Shown one piece after another: positions 20,477 to 31,200 of a DNA stretch of 64,000 bases; within the stretch, counting starts at the first letter, position 1, and the number at the start of each line of letters is the position of its first letter. A program made the position numbers and the translations under genes. The DNA comes from Corynebacterium halotolerans (lineage in GTDB: Bacteria > Actinomycetota > Actinomycetes > Mycobacteriales > Mycobacteriaceae), in contig NZ_JVMD01000024.1 of assembly GCF_001056295.1 (NCBI RefSeq), positions 62,001 through 126,000 on the forward strand, in the 5' to 3' direction. The notes beneath the pieces were generated by a model. The model saw nothing but the letters and a program-made list of their open reading frames with translations, had not been told where the DNA came from and made no database searches.

Positions 20477-20477
20477 C

Positions 20478-23400
20478 GTGGCCGCATTCGATTCAATCGT
20501 CAATGTCGAGGAATGGATTTCGGACCATTACCTGACGACCGATGAAACGAAGGGCGATTCCTTCGGCAAGCGTGTCGCCGCGCGGGTTCGCGAGTGGAAG
20601 GCGGAGGAGGACGCCGCGGAGTCGACGTGGCAATCGCCCGTGACGCGTTTGGTGTCCACCCGCCAGAAGTTGCAGCGTCGCCTCGCGGAATTGCTGTCGG
20701 ATTCGTCGGCGTCCACCGTGCGCGACGCGGAGAAGACCGAATCCGCCCGCGAAACGGCCGGACAAGCGAAAACGAATGTCGCTGAAGCAAATGACCTGCT
20801 ACGCATAACGTTCGGTTACGGGAAGCCCACCACGCTGTCGGCTGATCGGCTCGGCTACACGATCGGGTACGAGGGCTGGCGCAGTTTCGGTGGCGGCGCC
20901 CAAGCCGGAACCGGCACCGGCGGACTCACGGTCATCGACGCCGGCGAGATTGAGTCGGCCGACGATATCCAGGACCTCTCCCCCGCGTTCACCGTCACCA
21001 TCGATGAGAAAGACTCCGACTGGCCGGTGCCGAAACTCGTCACCGAGTTGTTCCTCGCCGACGACCAGCCGGAATTCATCGTCGTCCTCGGTGGAGCGTG
21101 GGCGATTGTCGCCCAACGCGAGTCCTGGCCGTTAGGCCGCTACCTCGCGGTCAATGTCGGGCTGGCCATCGAGCGCGGTGACGCGAAGGTGTGCGGTGAG
21201 CTGCACCGTGTCGCCAACATCCTCGCCCGCGAAAACCTTGAACCGGCCGCCGACGGCACGACCTGGTGGCTCGAAACGATTGAAAATTCCCTCCAGCACG
21301 CGGTGCAGGTGTCGGAAGAGCTGCGCGGCGCGGTCAGGGAGTCCATCGAGATCCTCGGCAACGACGTGCTGGAACGTCACCGCCGGCAGGACGTGGATTT
21401 CGATCCCGACCTGGGCAATGAGCTGGCCAAGCAATCGCTCCGCTACCTGTACCGGATTCTTTTCCTCCTGTTCGCCGAAGCCTCGCCGGAGCTGAACATT
21501 CTTCCGGTCGGCACGCCCGAGTACGACCAGGGCTACGGCCTCGCCCGTCTGCGCGACATGGTGCTCGATCCCCCGGCGGGATCGGCCCGTGAGGGGACGC
21601 ACCTGTACGAGAGTCTGGCGATTCTGTTCCGGGTGGTCGACGAGGGTAACGACCCGCTCGACCCCAAGGGCGATGACTTCGACCCGAATGCCACCGTCGA
21701 GGGCCTGACCTTCCGTGAACTCTCCGCCGATTTGTTCCAGCCGGAGAAGACCAACCTCATCGATCGCGTCAAGGTGTCCAACGGTGCGCTGCATCGGGTG
21801 CTGGAGAACCTCTTGCTCTCGCCGGAGAAGCGCGGCCGCGACCGCGGTTACATCTCCTATGCCACCTTGGGCGTCACCGAACTCGGTCAGGTCTATGAGG
21901 GCCTGATGTCCTACACGGGCTTCGTGGCCGCGGAGGACCTGTACGAGGTGGCGCCGCACGGTAACCCGTCGAAGGGGTCGTGGGTCGTGCCGGAAGCCCG
22001 TACCGCCGATCTGCCGGCGACTTCCTTCGTGATGGATCTGGTTGAAGATGCCGGTGGCGGCACAAGGTCGGTGCAGCGGCTCCACAAGAAGGGCTCGTTC
22101 GTGTTCCGGCAGTCGAGCCGGGACCGGGAGCGCTCGGCATCGTTCTATACGCCCCAGGTGCTCACCGAGTTCACGGTCGGACAGGCGATCGAGGAACTCC
22201 GCGAGTCCGGTCGCATCGGCAAGGCCGAGGACATCCTCGGCTTGCGAATCTGTGAGCCGGCGATGGGTTCCGGCGCGTTCGCGGTGGAGGCGGTGCGCCA
22301 ACTCGCGGAGCTTTACCTGGAGATGCGCCAGGAAGAGCTCAATGAGCAGGTGCCGGGTGAGGAATACACCCGTGAGCTGCAGAAGGTGAAGGCCTACTTG
22401 GCCCTGCACCGGGTGTATGGCGTCGACTTGAATGCGACCGCGGTTGAGCTCGCCGAAATCTCACTGTGGCTCGACACCATGACGCCGGAATTGAAGGCCC
22501 CGTGGTTCGGCCTGCACCTGCGCCAGGGCAATTCGCTGATCGGTGCGTCGCGCGCGACGTATGCGCAGAGCCAGTTGGAGAACCGGTCGTGGCTCAAGGC
22601 GGTCCCCCGCCGGGAGCCCATCGCCGAGCTTGCCGACGATTCGTGGTCGGCTCCCGAGTTGCCGAAGCGGAGCTCATCCAAGGCCGCGAAGTCCGACTTC
22701 CGCATCCACCATTTCTTGGTTCCGGGCGAGAAGTGGGGTGCTGCGGCTGACGCGAAGGACGCGAAGCAAATTGCTGGTGAGTATCAGAAGCAACTGAAGG
22801 CGTGGCGGAATGCCATGTCGCGCAAGTTCTCCGAGTCACAGTTGACGCAGCTGCGCGAGCTGTCGGTGCGCGTTGACGAACTCTGGCGGCGCGCCCTCAT
22901 TAGGATGTCGATCTCCGAGGATCAAATTCGCCGGCGAGTCGGTATTTGGGGTTACGACGAGGAACCGATTAATCGGGTGGTCAAGCGCCGAGCCATCGAG
23001 GAAGAGCTTCTCGGTAATCCCGATGGCGCGTATGGGCGCCTTCGCATCGCCCTCGATGCATGGTGCGCGATGTGGTTCTGGCCGTTGTCCGAAACGGCCC
23101 GGACGGTAAGCGGCCAGGTCATCGAGGCGCCGGACCGGGATGAATGGCTTGCTAGTTTGAAGGACCTCTTGGGAGTGCCGGGTCAGCTCGCATCGTTGAA
23201 CCCCAAGGACGCAGATTCATACACGATGGCGGACGTGGACACGTGGGAGGGATTGAACGCGGCCGACGACCATGACCGCGTGTATGCGCGTGCGCTGTCG
23301 GTTGCCGAGTGCCTGGAAAAGCATCCCTGGCTTGCTGTCACGAAGCGAGTGGCCGAGCAGCAGGCCTTCTTCCACTGGGATTTGGATTTCTCTCCGGTAT

Positions 23401-25217
23401 TCGCTGCCGGTGGCTTCGATCTCCAGGTCGGTAATCCGCCGTGGGTGCGGCCCCGCGGCGACGTCGATTCGCTGCTTGCCGAGACAGATCCGTGGTTCGT
23501 GCTCGCGCACAAGCCGACGCAGGCAGAAAAGAGGTTGCGGCGGGACGATCTTCTGCAGGACCCGGGTGCCGAGGAGATCCTGCTCGACGGTGTCGGTGAA
23601 GTCGTCGGCGTTGCCGCTGTACTAGGTAATCCGTCGCTATATCCGCATCTTGTCGGTCAACAGCCGGACCTTTATCGGGGGTTCATCGAGCGGACGTGGG
23701 CGAACATGGATGAGCAGGGCGTCGTTTCTTTGATTCATCCGGAGTCTCATTTCACCGAGAAAAAGGCTGCACTTCTTCGTTACGGCGCGTATTTGCGCCT
23801 TCGCCGTCATTGGCAGTTTATTAACGAGTTGTCTTTGTTTGACGTGCATAATTTGGTCCAATATGGCGTCCATGTATATTCACAAAAACGCGAACAGGTG
23901 AGCTTCGTAATGGCCGCTTCATTGTATCATCCCCAGACAGTGACGGACTCTCTTAGACACGATGGCCAGGGTGCCCTGCCGGGGTTGAAAAATGATGTCG
24001 GGGACTGGGATCTTCGTCCGCATCGAGATCGAATCGTCACCGTTGATGATTCTGTGCTGGCGACGTGGTATTCGGTCCTTGAAGATTCCGAAACCCCGCT
24101 GTACGAAACCCGAATGGTGTACACGGTGAACAGTGCTTCCGCCGATGTGCTCGCAAAGCTTGCGGCGGCTCCTCGCGTCAGGGAGCTCGGACTCGAGTTC
24201 TCTCGCGGATGGGACGAATCAATCGATCGTAAAAAGGGGTATTTCGACGTTGGGTGGGGTCACCCTAAATCCTGGAATGACGTAATTTTGCAGGGGCCAC
24301 ACTTAGGTGTATCCACCCCTATGATCAAGCAGCCCAACCCGACTATGAAGAGCAACAAGGATTGGTCTGAAATCGACCTCGAGGCCATGCCGGCGGACTT
24401 CATCCCGGCGACCGCCTACCAGCCGAACCGTGCCGAAAATCAAAATTATGACGTCGACTATGGAACATGGCCGGCGAATGGTGGGCAGATCCCTGTTTTG
24501 TCTACCTACCGCGTTGCGTGGCGACGAATGGCTGCAACGACTGGATTCCGCACTTTTTATCCGGCGTTAATCCCGCCGGGGTCCCATCATGTCCACCCGG
24601 TCATCTCTGCGGCTTCGGCCAACTCTAGTTCCGCAACCGCAAAGTTCGGTGCCTTCGGTAGTTCATTATTGACAGATTTGTTCTTGCGCAGCACTGGTGG
24701 AGGAGACCTATTCGGTTCTGTCGTGAATAGCGTACCGTTTGTCGAATCCGGATCTTGTTTAGATGCGGCGACTAGGGAGTACCTTCGTTTGAATTGCCTC
24801 ACGCATGCGTATGCGCCCCTTTGGGAGCAGTGTGTTGGAGAGGAATGGGTGCCATCGGTACCGCTGAGGGTTCCAAAAGCTCGTCAAGAAGCGCAGGTCC
24901 GAATCGATGCTGCTGTTGCTCTTTCGTTGGGTGTGACGGTTGATGAGCTCTGCATGATTTACCGCACCCAGTTCCCTGTGATGCGCAAATACGACATGGA
25001 GGATCGCTATGACGCGAACGGGCGGAAGGTACCGAAGGAGATCCTGAAGCTCGACGCGAAGCTCAAGGGTGACGCGCAGCTGTCCGTCGCCGATCGCACG
25101 TGGACCCACCCGCAGTCCGGCGTCGAGTACGTCTTCGAGTACCCCTTCGAGCGGTTCGATCGTGAAGCCGAGTACCGCAAGGCCTACGCCGAACTCAAGA
25201 AGGAAGTCGCCGAGTAA
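20478..25217 (+). CDS. Large N6-adenine DNA methyltransferase, DrmMI/PglX-like
   Basis: This 1579-residue class of methylase modifies host DNA so that the linked system spares it. SAM-binding motif I (CEPAMGSGAFAVEAV) is near 591-605, preceded by SASFYTPQVLTEF, and catalytic motif IV (GNPPWVRP) is near 983-990. The spacing of about 390 residues between motifs is far above that of simple Eco57I enzymes, indicating a large insert. The part after motif IV (about 1050-1480) is probably the target-recognition region and has markedly lower GC and different codon use. GTG start at 20478 follows AAGGAG with ideal spacing. The stop overlaps the next ATG (TAATG). No nuclease motif was found in it. Confidence 0.88.
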   Translation: MAAFDSIVNVEEWISDHYLTTDETKGDSFGKRVAARVREWKAEEDAAESTWQSPVTRLVSTRQKLQRRLAELLSDSSASTVRDAEKTESARETAGQAKTNVAEANDLLRITFGYGKPTTLSADRLGYTIGYEGWRSFGGGAQAGTGTGGLTVIDAGEIESADDIQDLSPAFTVTIDEKDSDWPVPKLVTELFLADDQPEFIVVLGGAWAIVAQRESWPLGRYLAVNVGLAIERGDAKVCGELHRVANILARENLEPAADGTTWWLETIENSLQHAVQVSEELRGAVRESIEILGNDVLERHRRQDVDFDPDLGNELAKQSLRYLYRILFLLFAEASPELNILPVGTPEYDQGYGLARLRDMVLDPPAGSAREGTHLYESLAILFRVVDEGNDPLDPKGDDFDPNATVEGLTFRELSADLFQPEKTNLIDRVKVSNGALHRVLENLLLSPEKRGRDRGYISYATLGVTELGQVYEGLMSYTGFVAAEDLYEVAPHGNPSKGSWVVPEARTADLPATSFVMDLVEDAGGGTRSVQRLHKKGSFVFRQSSRDRERSASFYTPQVLTEFTVGQAIEELRESGRIGKAEDILGLRICEPAMGSGAFAVEAVRQLAELYLEMRQEELNEQVPGEEYTRELQKVKAYLALHRVYGVDLNATAVELAEISLWLDTMTPELKAPWFGLHLRQGNSLIGASRATYAQSQLENRSWLKAVPRREPIAELADDSWSAPELPKRSSSKAAKSDFRIHHFLVPGEKWGAAADAKDAKQIAGEYQKQLKAWRNAMSRKFSESQLTQLRELSVRVDELWRRALIRMSISEDQIRRRVGIWGYDEEPINRVVKRRAIEEELLGNPDGAYGRLRIALDAWCAMWFWPLSETARTVSGQVIEAPDRDEWLASLKDLLGVPGQLASLNPKDADSYTMADVDTWEGLNAADDHDRVYARALSVAECLEKHPWLAVTKRVAEQQAFFHWDLDFSPVFAAGGFDLQVGNPPWVRPRGDVDSLLAETDPWFVLAHKPTQAEKRLRRDDLLQDPGAEEILLDGVGEVVGVAAVLGNPSLYPHLVGQQPDLYRGFIERTWANMDEQGVVSLIHPESHFTEKKAALLRYGAYLRLRRHWQFINELSLFDVHNLVQYGVHVYSQKREQVSFVMAASLYHPQTVTDSLRHDGQGALPGLKNDVGDWDLRPHRDRIVTVDDSVLATWYSVLEDSETPLYETRMVYTVNSASADVLAKLAAAPRVRELGLEFSRGWDESIDRKKGYFDVGWGHPKSWNDVILQGPHLGVSTPMIKQPNPTMKSNKDWSEIDLEAMPADFIPATAYQPNRAENQNYDVDYGTWPANGGQIPVLSTYRVAWRRMAATTGFRTFYPALIPPGSHHVHPVISAASANSSSATAKFGAFGSSLLTDLFLRSTGGGDLFGSVVNSVPFVESGSCLDAATREYLRLNCLTHAYAPLWEQCVGEEWVPSVPLRVPKARQEAQVRIDAAVALSLGVTVDELCMIYRTQFPVMRKYDMEDRYDANGRKVPKEILKLDAKLKGDAQLSVADRTWTHPQSGVEYVFEYPFERFDREAEYRKAYAELKKEVAE

Positions 25218-28200
25218 TGTCTAGCCTCCTCCCCGCACGGGCGTCCACGCACATCACCAGCGGCGTCACTGAGTACCTCACCACCAGCTTCTCGCTCGCT
25301 GACCACGGAGCCGCGGCGGAACTCAGCTCCTTCCTCGGTTCACCGGGTACAGGCATGTTCCGCGGTCCCTACGTGCGGACCCGGCTCCCCTACGCGCCAT
25401 CCCAAGACGCTGAACGAATCCTCGACTGGTGCCCCAGCTGGTTCACTCCCTACCACCACCAGGCCGAGGCGTTCCGTCGGCTGAAGTCCGTCGACGACAA
25501 CGGCAATCCCCGTCGCCCGGAGCCGGCCATCGTCGTGACCGGCACCGGTTCCGGAAAAACCGAGTCCTTCCTGTTCCCCATCCTCGACCACGTCATCCGC
25601 GAACGTGCCAAAGGACGCACGGGCACCAAAGCGCTCATCCTCTATCCGATGAACGCCCTGGCCAACGATCAGTCGGCCCGACTCGCGGAACTCATCGCCG
25701 GCGAGGACGCCGATCCGTCGTTAAGCACGGTCACCGCAGGCATCTACACGGGTGAAACCCGCGAAGGCGGCGCGATGACGGTGTCGGCGAAGTCGCTGAT
25801 CACCTCGCAGGAAACGATCCGCAGAAACCCGCCGGACATCCTGCTGACCAACTACAAAATGCTCGACCAGCTGCTGTTGCGCTCGGCCGACTCGGGCATC
25901 TGGGAAAAATCAGCCGAAAGCCTGCAGTACCTCGTCCTCGACGAGTTCCACACCTACGACGGAGCCCAGGGCACTGATGTCGCGCTGCTGCTGCGACGGC
26001 TCGGACTGACCCTGAAAAAGCACCAGCGCGAAGGGTTCCTCAGCGCCGAAGACTCCACGCGGGCCTTGGGACGGGTCACCCCGGTGGCGACCTCGGCGAC
26101 CCTCGGCGACGGCGATGATTCCTCCCACATGGTCGACTTCGCCCACACCGTCTTCGGCGAGAAGATCCCCGCCACCGCGGTAATCCGGGAAAAGCTCCTC
26201 ACCCTGGATGAATGGCGCCGGGCGATGCTGGCTTCGGACGGGGCACCGGCGTGGGACTCCCCCGCCGCGATGCGAGGACAGGCCGGCATGCCCGACCGGG
26301 ACACCATCCGCGACGTCAACCAGGCCATCGCCGACCGCATCATCGCCGGCGACGAGCACGCCGATGCCGTCCACGAGGAATTCTGCGCACGAATCCTGCG
26401 CTGCGACGCCGACCGTGAAACGGCCACCAGGACCTATCCGCACCACGAGCTCACCGGCAGGATCATCGATGCGGCCACCACCGCCGTCGCGCTGTTGCCG
26501 CGGCACGACGGCGACAAGGACAACCTGCTGTACCGCGTGCTGCCCGCCGACACCATCCGCGCCATCGGTGAAGACGCGGCAGCGGAGTTCCTCAGTCATA
26601 CGCTGACGTTCATCGCCAACCTCCGGGCCAAGGCCGCGGCCGCGGACGGCTGGGCCGGCAAACGACTGCCCGGCGTTGAGAACCACCTGTGGGTGCGCGA
26701 AGTCTCCCGCGTCGACCGCGCCGTGGCCAGCACCGCCCGGTTCCGCTGGGCAGACGACGGCCACCCCGGCGACGCCACCGCCATCGGCCCCGGCGGTGAC
26801 GCCGACGACGGCGGTACCACCCGCCACTGGCTGCCCGCCTGTTACTGCCGAAACTGCGGCCGATCCGGGTGGATGATCCAGGTCGTCTCCGGGATCGGCG
26901 ACCCCGTCCTCGACGGCGCCGCCATCCGCGCCGGAGCACTGTCCAGCCCGGAACTGCAGCGCCCCCTGCTCGACGCGACCCCGGAGGAACGCGACGCGCG
27001 TAGCGACGGCCGCCCCGTCGCCGGACCCCGCAGCGCCGACGGCGATTCCGCGGTGATGTGGCTCAACCCCGCCAACGGCACCCTCGACACGACCGAACCC
27101 GACGCCGCCGCACGCGACAAGGGCGAGGCCATCCCCGTGCTCACGTACCACGGCGCCGACGCCGAGAGCCATGCCAAGGAAGAGCGTTGCCCCTCCTGCG
27201 GCGAAACCGATGCCATCCGGTTCCTCGGCTCCTCGGTGGCCACCCTGCTGTCGGTGGCGCTATCGAACCTGTTCGGCATGCCGGACCTGGACAGCGAGGA
27301 AAAGAAGACACTCATCTTCGCCGACTCCGTCCAGGACGCCGCGCACCGGGCGGCCTTCGTGCAATCCCGGTCGCGGGCCTTCGCGCTGCGCACCCACACG
27401 CGACGGGCAATCGGGCAGGCGACGACCCGTCTGTCCGAATTGCCGGCGATGCTGGTGCGCGAAGCCGGCGAGGACCACCGCGCCCGCTACGAACTGCTGC
27501 CACCGGATATCGCCGACTTCCCCTACTTCAAGGAGTACTGGCAGAAGAACGCCACCGACAGCAAACGTCGGCAGGCAACCGGCAACGTGCTGAACCGGCT
27601 GGCCTTCGACTTGGCCCTCGAGTTCGGCGACCGAGCGGACCTCGCTCGCTCGCTGACCATGACCGGGTCGGTGGCCGTCTCGGTGGACGCCCCCGCCGAC
27701 GCCTTGCGGGCGGCGGCGGATGACGCCCTGAAAGCGGCCGGCGCCACAGCGCCCCTCAGTTTTGACGGCGTGTCGGGATCAGCCGCGGCCCCCGGTGCAT
27801 CGGAGATGCTGGCTTGGGCGCGTGGCGTGCTCGAGATGACGCGCGTGCGCGGCGCCGTCAACCACGACTGGTTCGGCGGCTACCTCGACGACGACTGCAA
27901 CCCATATCTGCTCAACCGCCGGGACGCCCGGTCCCGCGGCGTCCCCGGCTTCCCCCGAGGCGGTGCACCGGAATTCCCGCGCGTCGGCGCCGAGCTGCCC
28001 CCGGCAGCGGCGAAGAACCACCAGCACATCCCCATCGCGTCACCCCGATCCGGCTACGCCAAGTGGACCTCCAGGTTGCTGGGCCTCGGCCGCCACGACG
28101 CCGCGTCCGCGGTGGTCGCGTTGTTCAAGGAGCTTCAGCGCCGCGGCATCGTCGACGGCGTGCGCACCCGCACTGGCGCGATGGTTTACGCCATCCCGCC

Positions 28201-31200
28201 CGAACGCATCATCCTGGAGGCGGAGGACTCCCCCGAGGCCATCGAATGTACGGTGTGCCGCGCGGGGATGGGAGTGTCCCGCATCGTCCGCGACACCCTC
28301 GTCGGCACGCCATGCACCGGCGACGGCTGTTCCGGCCGGATGCACGAGGTGCCCATCGCCGACAACTACTACCGGCGCCTCTACGCGGCCAGTGAGCCGC
28401 GCACCGTCATCGCCCGCGAGCACACCAGCCTCCTGGAAAAGGACGAGCGCCTCTCCTACGAGAACGCCTTCCGCGGAGCCGACGGCGCCACCGACCCGGA
28501 CGCGCCGAACGTGTTGGTGGCCACGCCGACGCTGGAGATGGGCATCGATATCGGCGACCTGTCCGCGGTCATGCTCGCGTCCATGCCCACGTCGGTGGCC
28601 AGCTACATCCAGCGCGTCGGCCGCGCGGGCCGGTTGTCCGGCAACAGCCTCGTCGTCGCGCTCATGCAAGGCCGGGGATCGGTGCTGGCGAAGCTGAACG
28701 AACCCCTCGACGTCATCGCAGGCGACGTCATGCCGCCGGTGGCGTTCCTCTCCGCCACGGAGATTCTGCGCCGCCAGTTCACGGCCCACCTGCTCGACCG
28801 GCTCAACGTCGACGCGGTGGTTCCGGGTTTGCGGAAGGCCAGCCAGGTTTTCGGCGACGGGGACGGCCTCGTCGACGCGCTGGTCACCTACATCGCCGCC
28901 AAACCCGCCGAGGTCCGCGATGCCTTCGAAGGCTTCCGGGACTCCGTGGCCGGCCACGTTGACGGGGCAACCCTCGCCGCGCTCGGCGAGTGGGCGACCG
29001 GAACCGGCCCGAACACCTTGACCCGGCGCCTGCGCGATGAACAGCGCAAGTGGCGGGCCGAGGAGGCGACCCTGCGGGGCCGGTTCAGGATTCTTTCGGA
29101 CAAGTTCGAAGACTTGGAAAAGAAGGCGAATACCCGCAAGGACGACGACGATCTCGCGGATGACCTGCGGGCCACCCGCGCGGCGCTGGGCCACACGAGG
29201 AAACAGCTCAACGACGTCGTCCGCGACGAGTACTGGGTCGCGTCGATGGAGCGCTACGGGCTGCTGCCGAACTTCACGCTGCTCGACGATTCGGTGACCC
29301 TCAAACTCGCCGTGTCCTATCTCGACCCGCAGACGATGGAGTTCGACACCGAACGCCGCGAGTACTCCCGCGGCGTGTCGTCGGCACTGCACGAGTTGGT
29401 GCCGGGCGCGACGTTCTACGCCCAGGGCATCGCCGCGACGATCGATTCGGTGGACATCGGCGACGCCGGCGCCGACATCGAGCGGTGGCGGGTCTGCCCC
29501 TCCTGTTCCCACTCGCAGGTGCACGTCGAGGGCAGGGCCGGCGCCCCAGCGGGGCCGTGCCCGGTGTGCGGTGACGCGAAGTTCGCCGACGACGGCCAGC
29601 TCATCCCCGTCGTGCCGTTGTCCCGGGTGTCCGCGCAGGCGGACCGCACCCGCAACGCCATCGGCGATCGTTTCGAGGACCGCCGCTCCGCCCGCTTCCA
29701 TATGGCCCTGACCTGCACCATCCCGGAGGGCGGCCGTGGCGGGTCCTGGTACCTGCCCGACGGCTTCGGCGTCGAGCACCTCGAATCGGTCGACCTGCGG
29801 TGGCTGAACCTTGGCCGCGGCGCCGGGTCACCCCGGTTCATCGGCGGTCGGGAGCGCGTCGCGCCGTTGTTCCGCGTGTGCCGCCACTGCGGCCACATTG
29901 ACTCCGAAGCCGGCGCCAACTCGAAGTGGGACCACGCCCCCTGGTGCCCCCACCGCGACGAGCCGGAGGAAGACACGGTCGCGTTCGCCCTCGGCCGCAC
30001 CCTGCACACCCAGGGCGTGCTCATGTACCTGCCGCCGCTGGTCGCCGTCGGCGGCGAGGCGACGGTGCCGAGCCTCATCGCCGCCATCAAACTCGGTTTC
30101 AAGGAGGTCCTCGGCGGCGATCCAGAGCATCTCGCGGTGGTCACCGTCACCGTCGGTTCGGACACCGGGCCGGTCGAGGCGCTGCTGCTCCACGACAAGA
30201 TCCCCGGCGGCACCGGGTATCTCACGCAGTTCACCTCCCCGGAGAAGGTCCGCGACCTGTTGTTGCGGGCCTGGGTCCGCGTCGCTGAGGAGGTCGACTC
30301 CCCCGTCGACGGCCCCAGCTGCCTGACCCCGTACGTCGATTACCGTTCGCTCAACACCGTCACCGCGGCGTCGGCGGAGTCCGCGCTGCGCCGCATCCTC
30401 ACCGGTGATACCCGCCTGCTTGCCGACGGCGGCAGCGATCCGCGCACCTCGACATGGCACCCGCAGTCGTCGCGTCCCGCCACGGACGACGCTTCGAAGC
30501 TGGAGATCCGGTTCCGCAAGGCGTTCCGGGAAGGACTGGCGGCCAGGTCCGTCAACGTCCGCGAACGCACTCGCGATGGCCGGGTGGAACTGGAATTCAC
30601 GATGCCCGGGGACACCGCGGCCTGGCGGATGCGCGAGCAAGTCGACTGCAAGGGCACGACGCCGGACTTCCTGCTGGAAAACGACCGCATGGGCACCCGC
30701 CCGATTGCGGTGTACCTCGACGGCTACGCGTACCACGCCTCGGCCGCGCACATGCGGGTGCCGGGGGACGTCGCCAAGCGGGTCGGCTTGCACCAATCGA
30801 GCGACCGCTACATCCCCTGGACCATCACCTACGCCGACCTGGAAAGGTATGACGAGGCGCTGACGGCAGCATCTGAAAAGGATCCTGACTGGTTCAAACC
30901 CACGGCCGTTGATCTGGTTGCCGCGAAATTCGTCGTGAGCCGAACGGCGCTGGCCACGCTCACGAGGGACCCGCTGACGCAGCTGTTCGATTACCTCATG
31001 CATCCCGACTGGCCATGGGATCGGCTGAGCGCGGCCGCCGGCATGCTGGCCGTGCTTGGCAAAGACGCCGAGAACATCCAGGGAACGATGCGGAGATTCC
31101 CGAAGAAGGGCCTGCGGGTTTCGGTGCGGCCGGCCGAAAACACGCGCGCCGAGTTGGCCCTCGACGGCGCGATTTGGGCAGACGGGACCGATGAATCAGT

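Noticed and set aside
17114..20503. Continuous 1129-codon frame on the minus strand
   Set aside because: It is antisense to the SNF2 helicase gene, has no domain signature, and its Arg/His/Gln-rich composition is typical of shadow frames in high-GC DNA.
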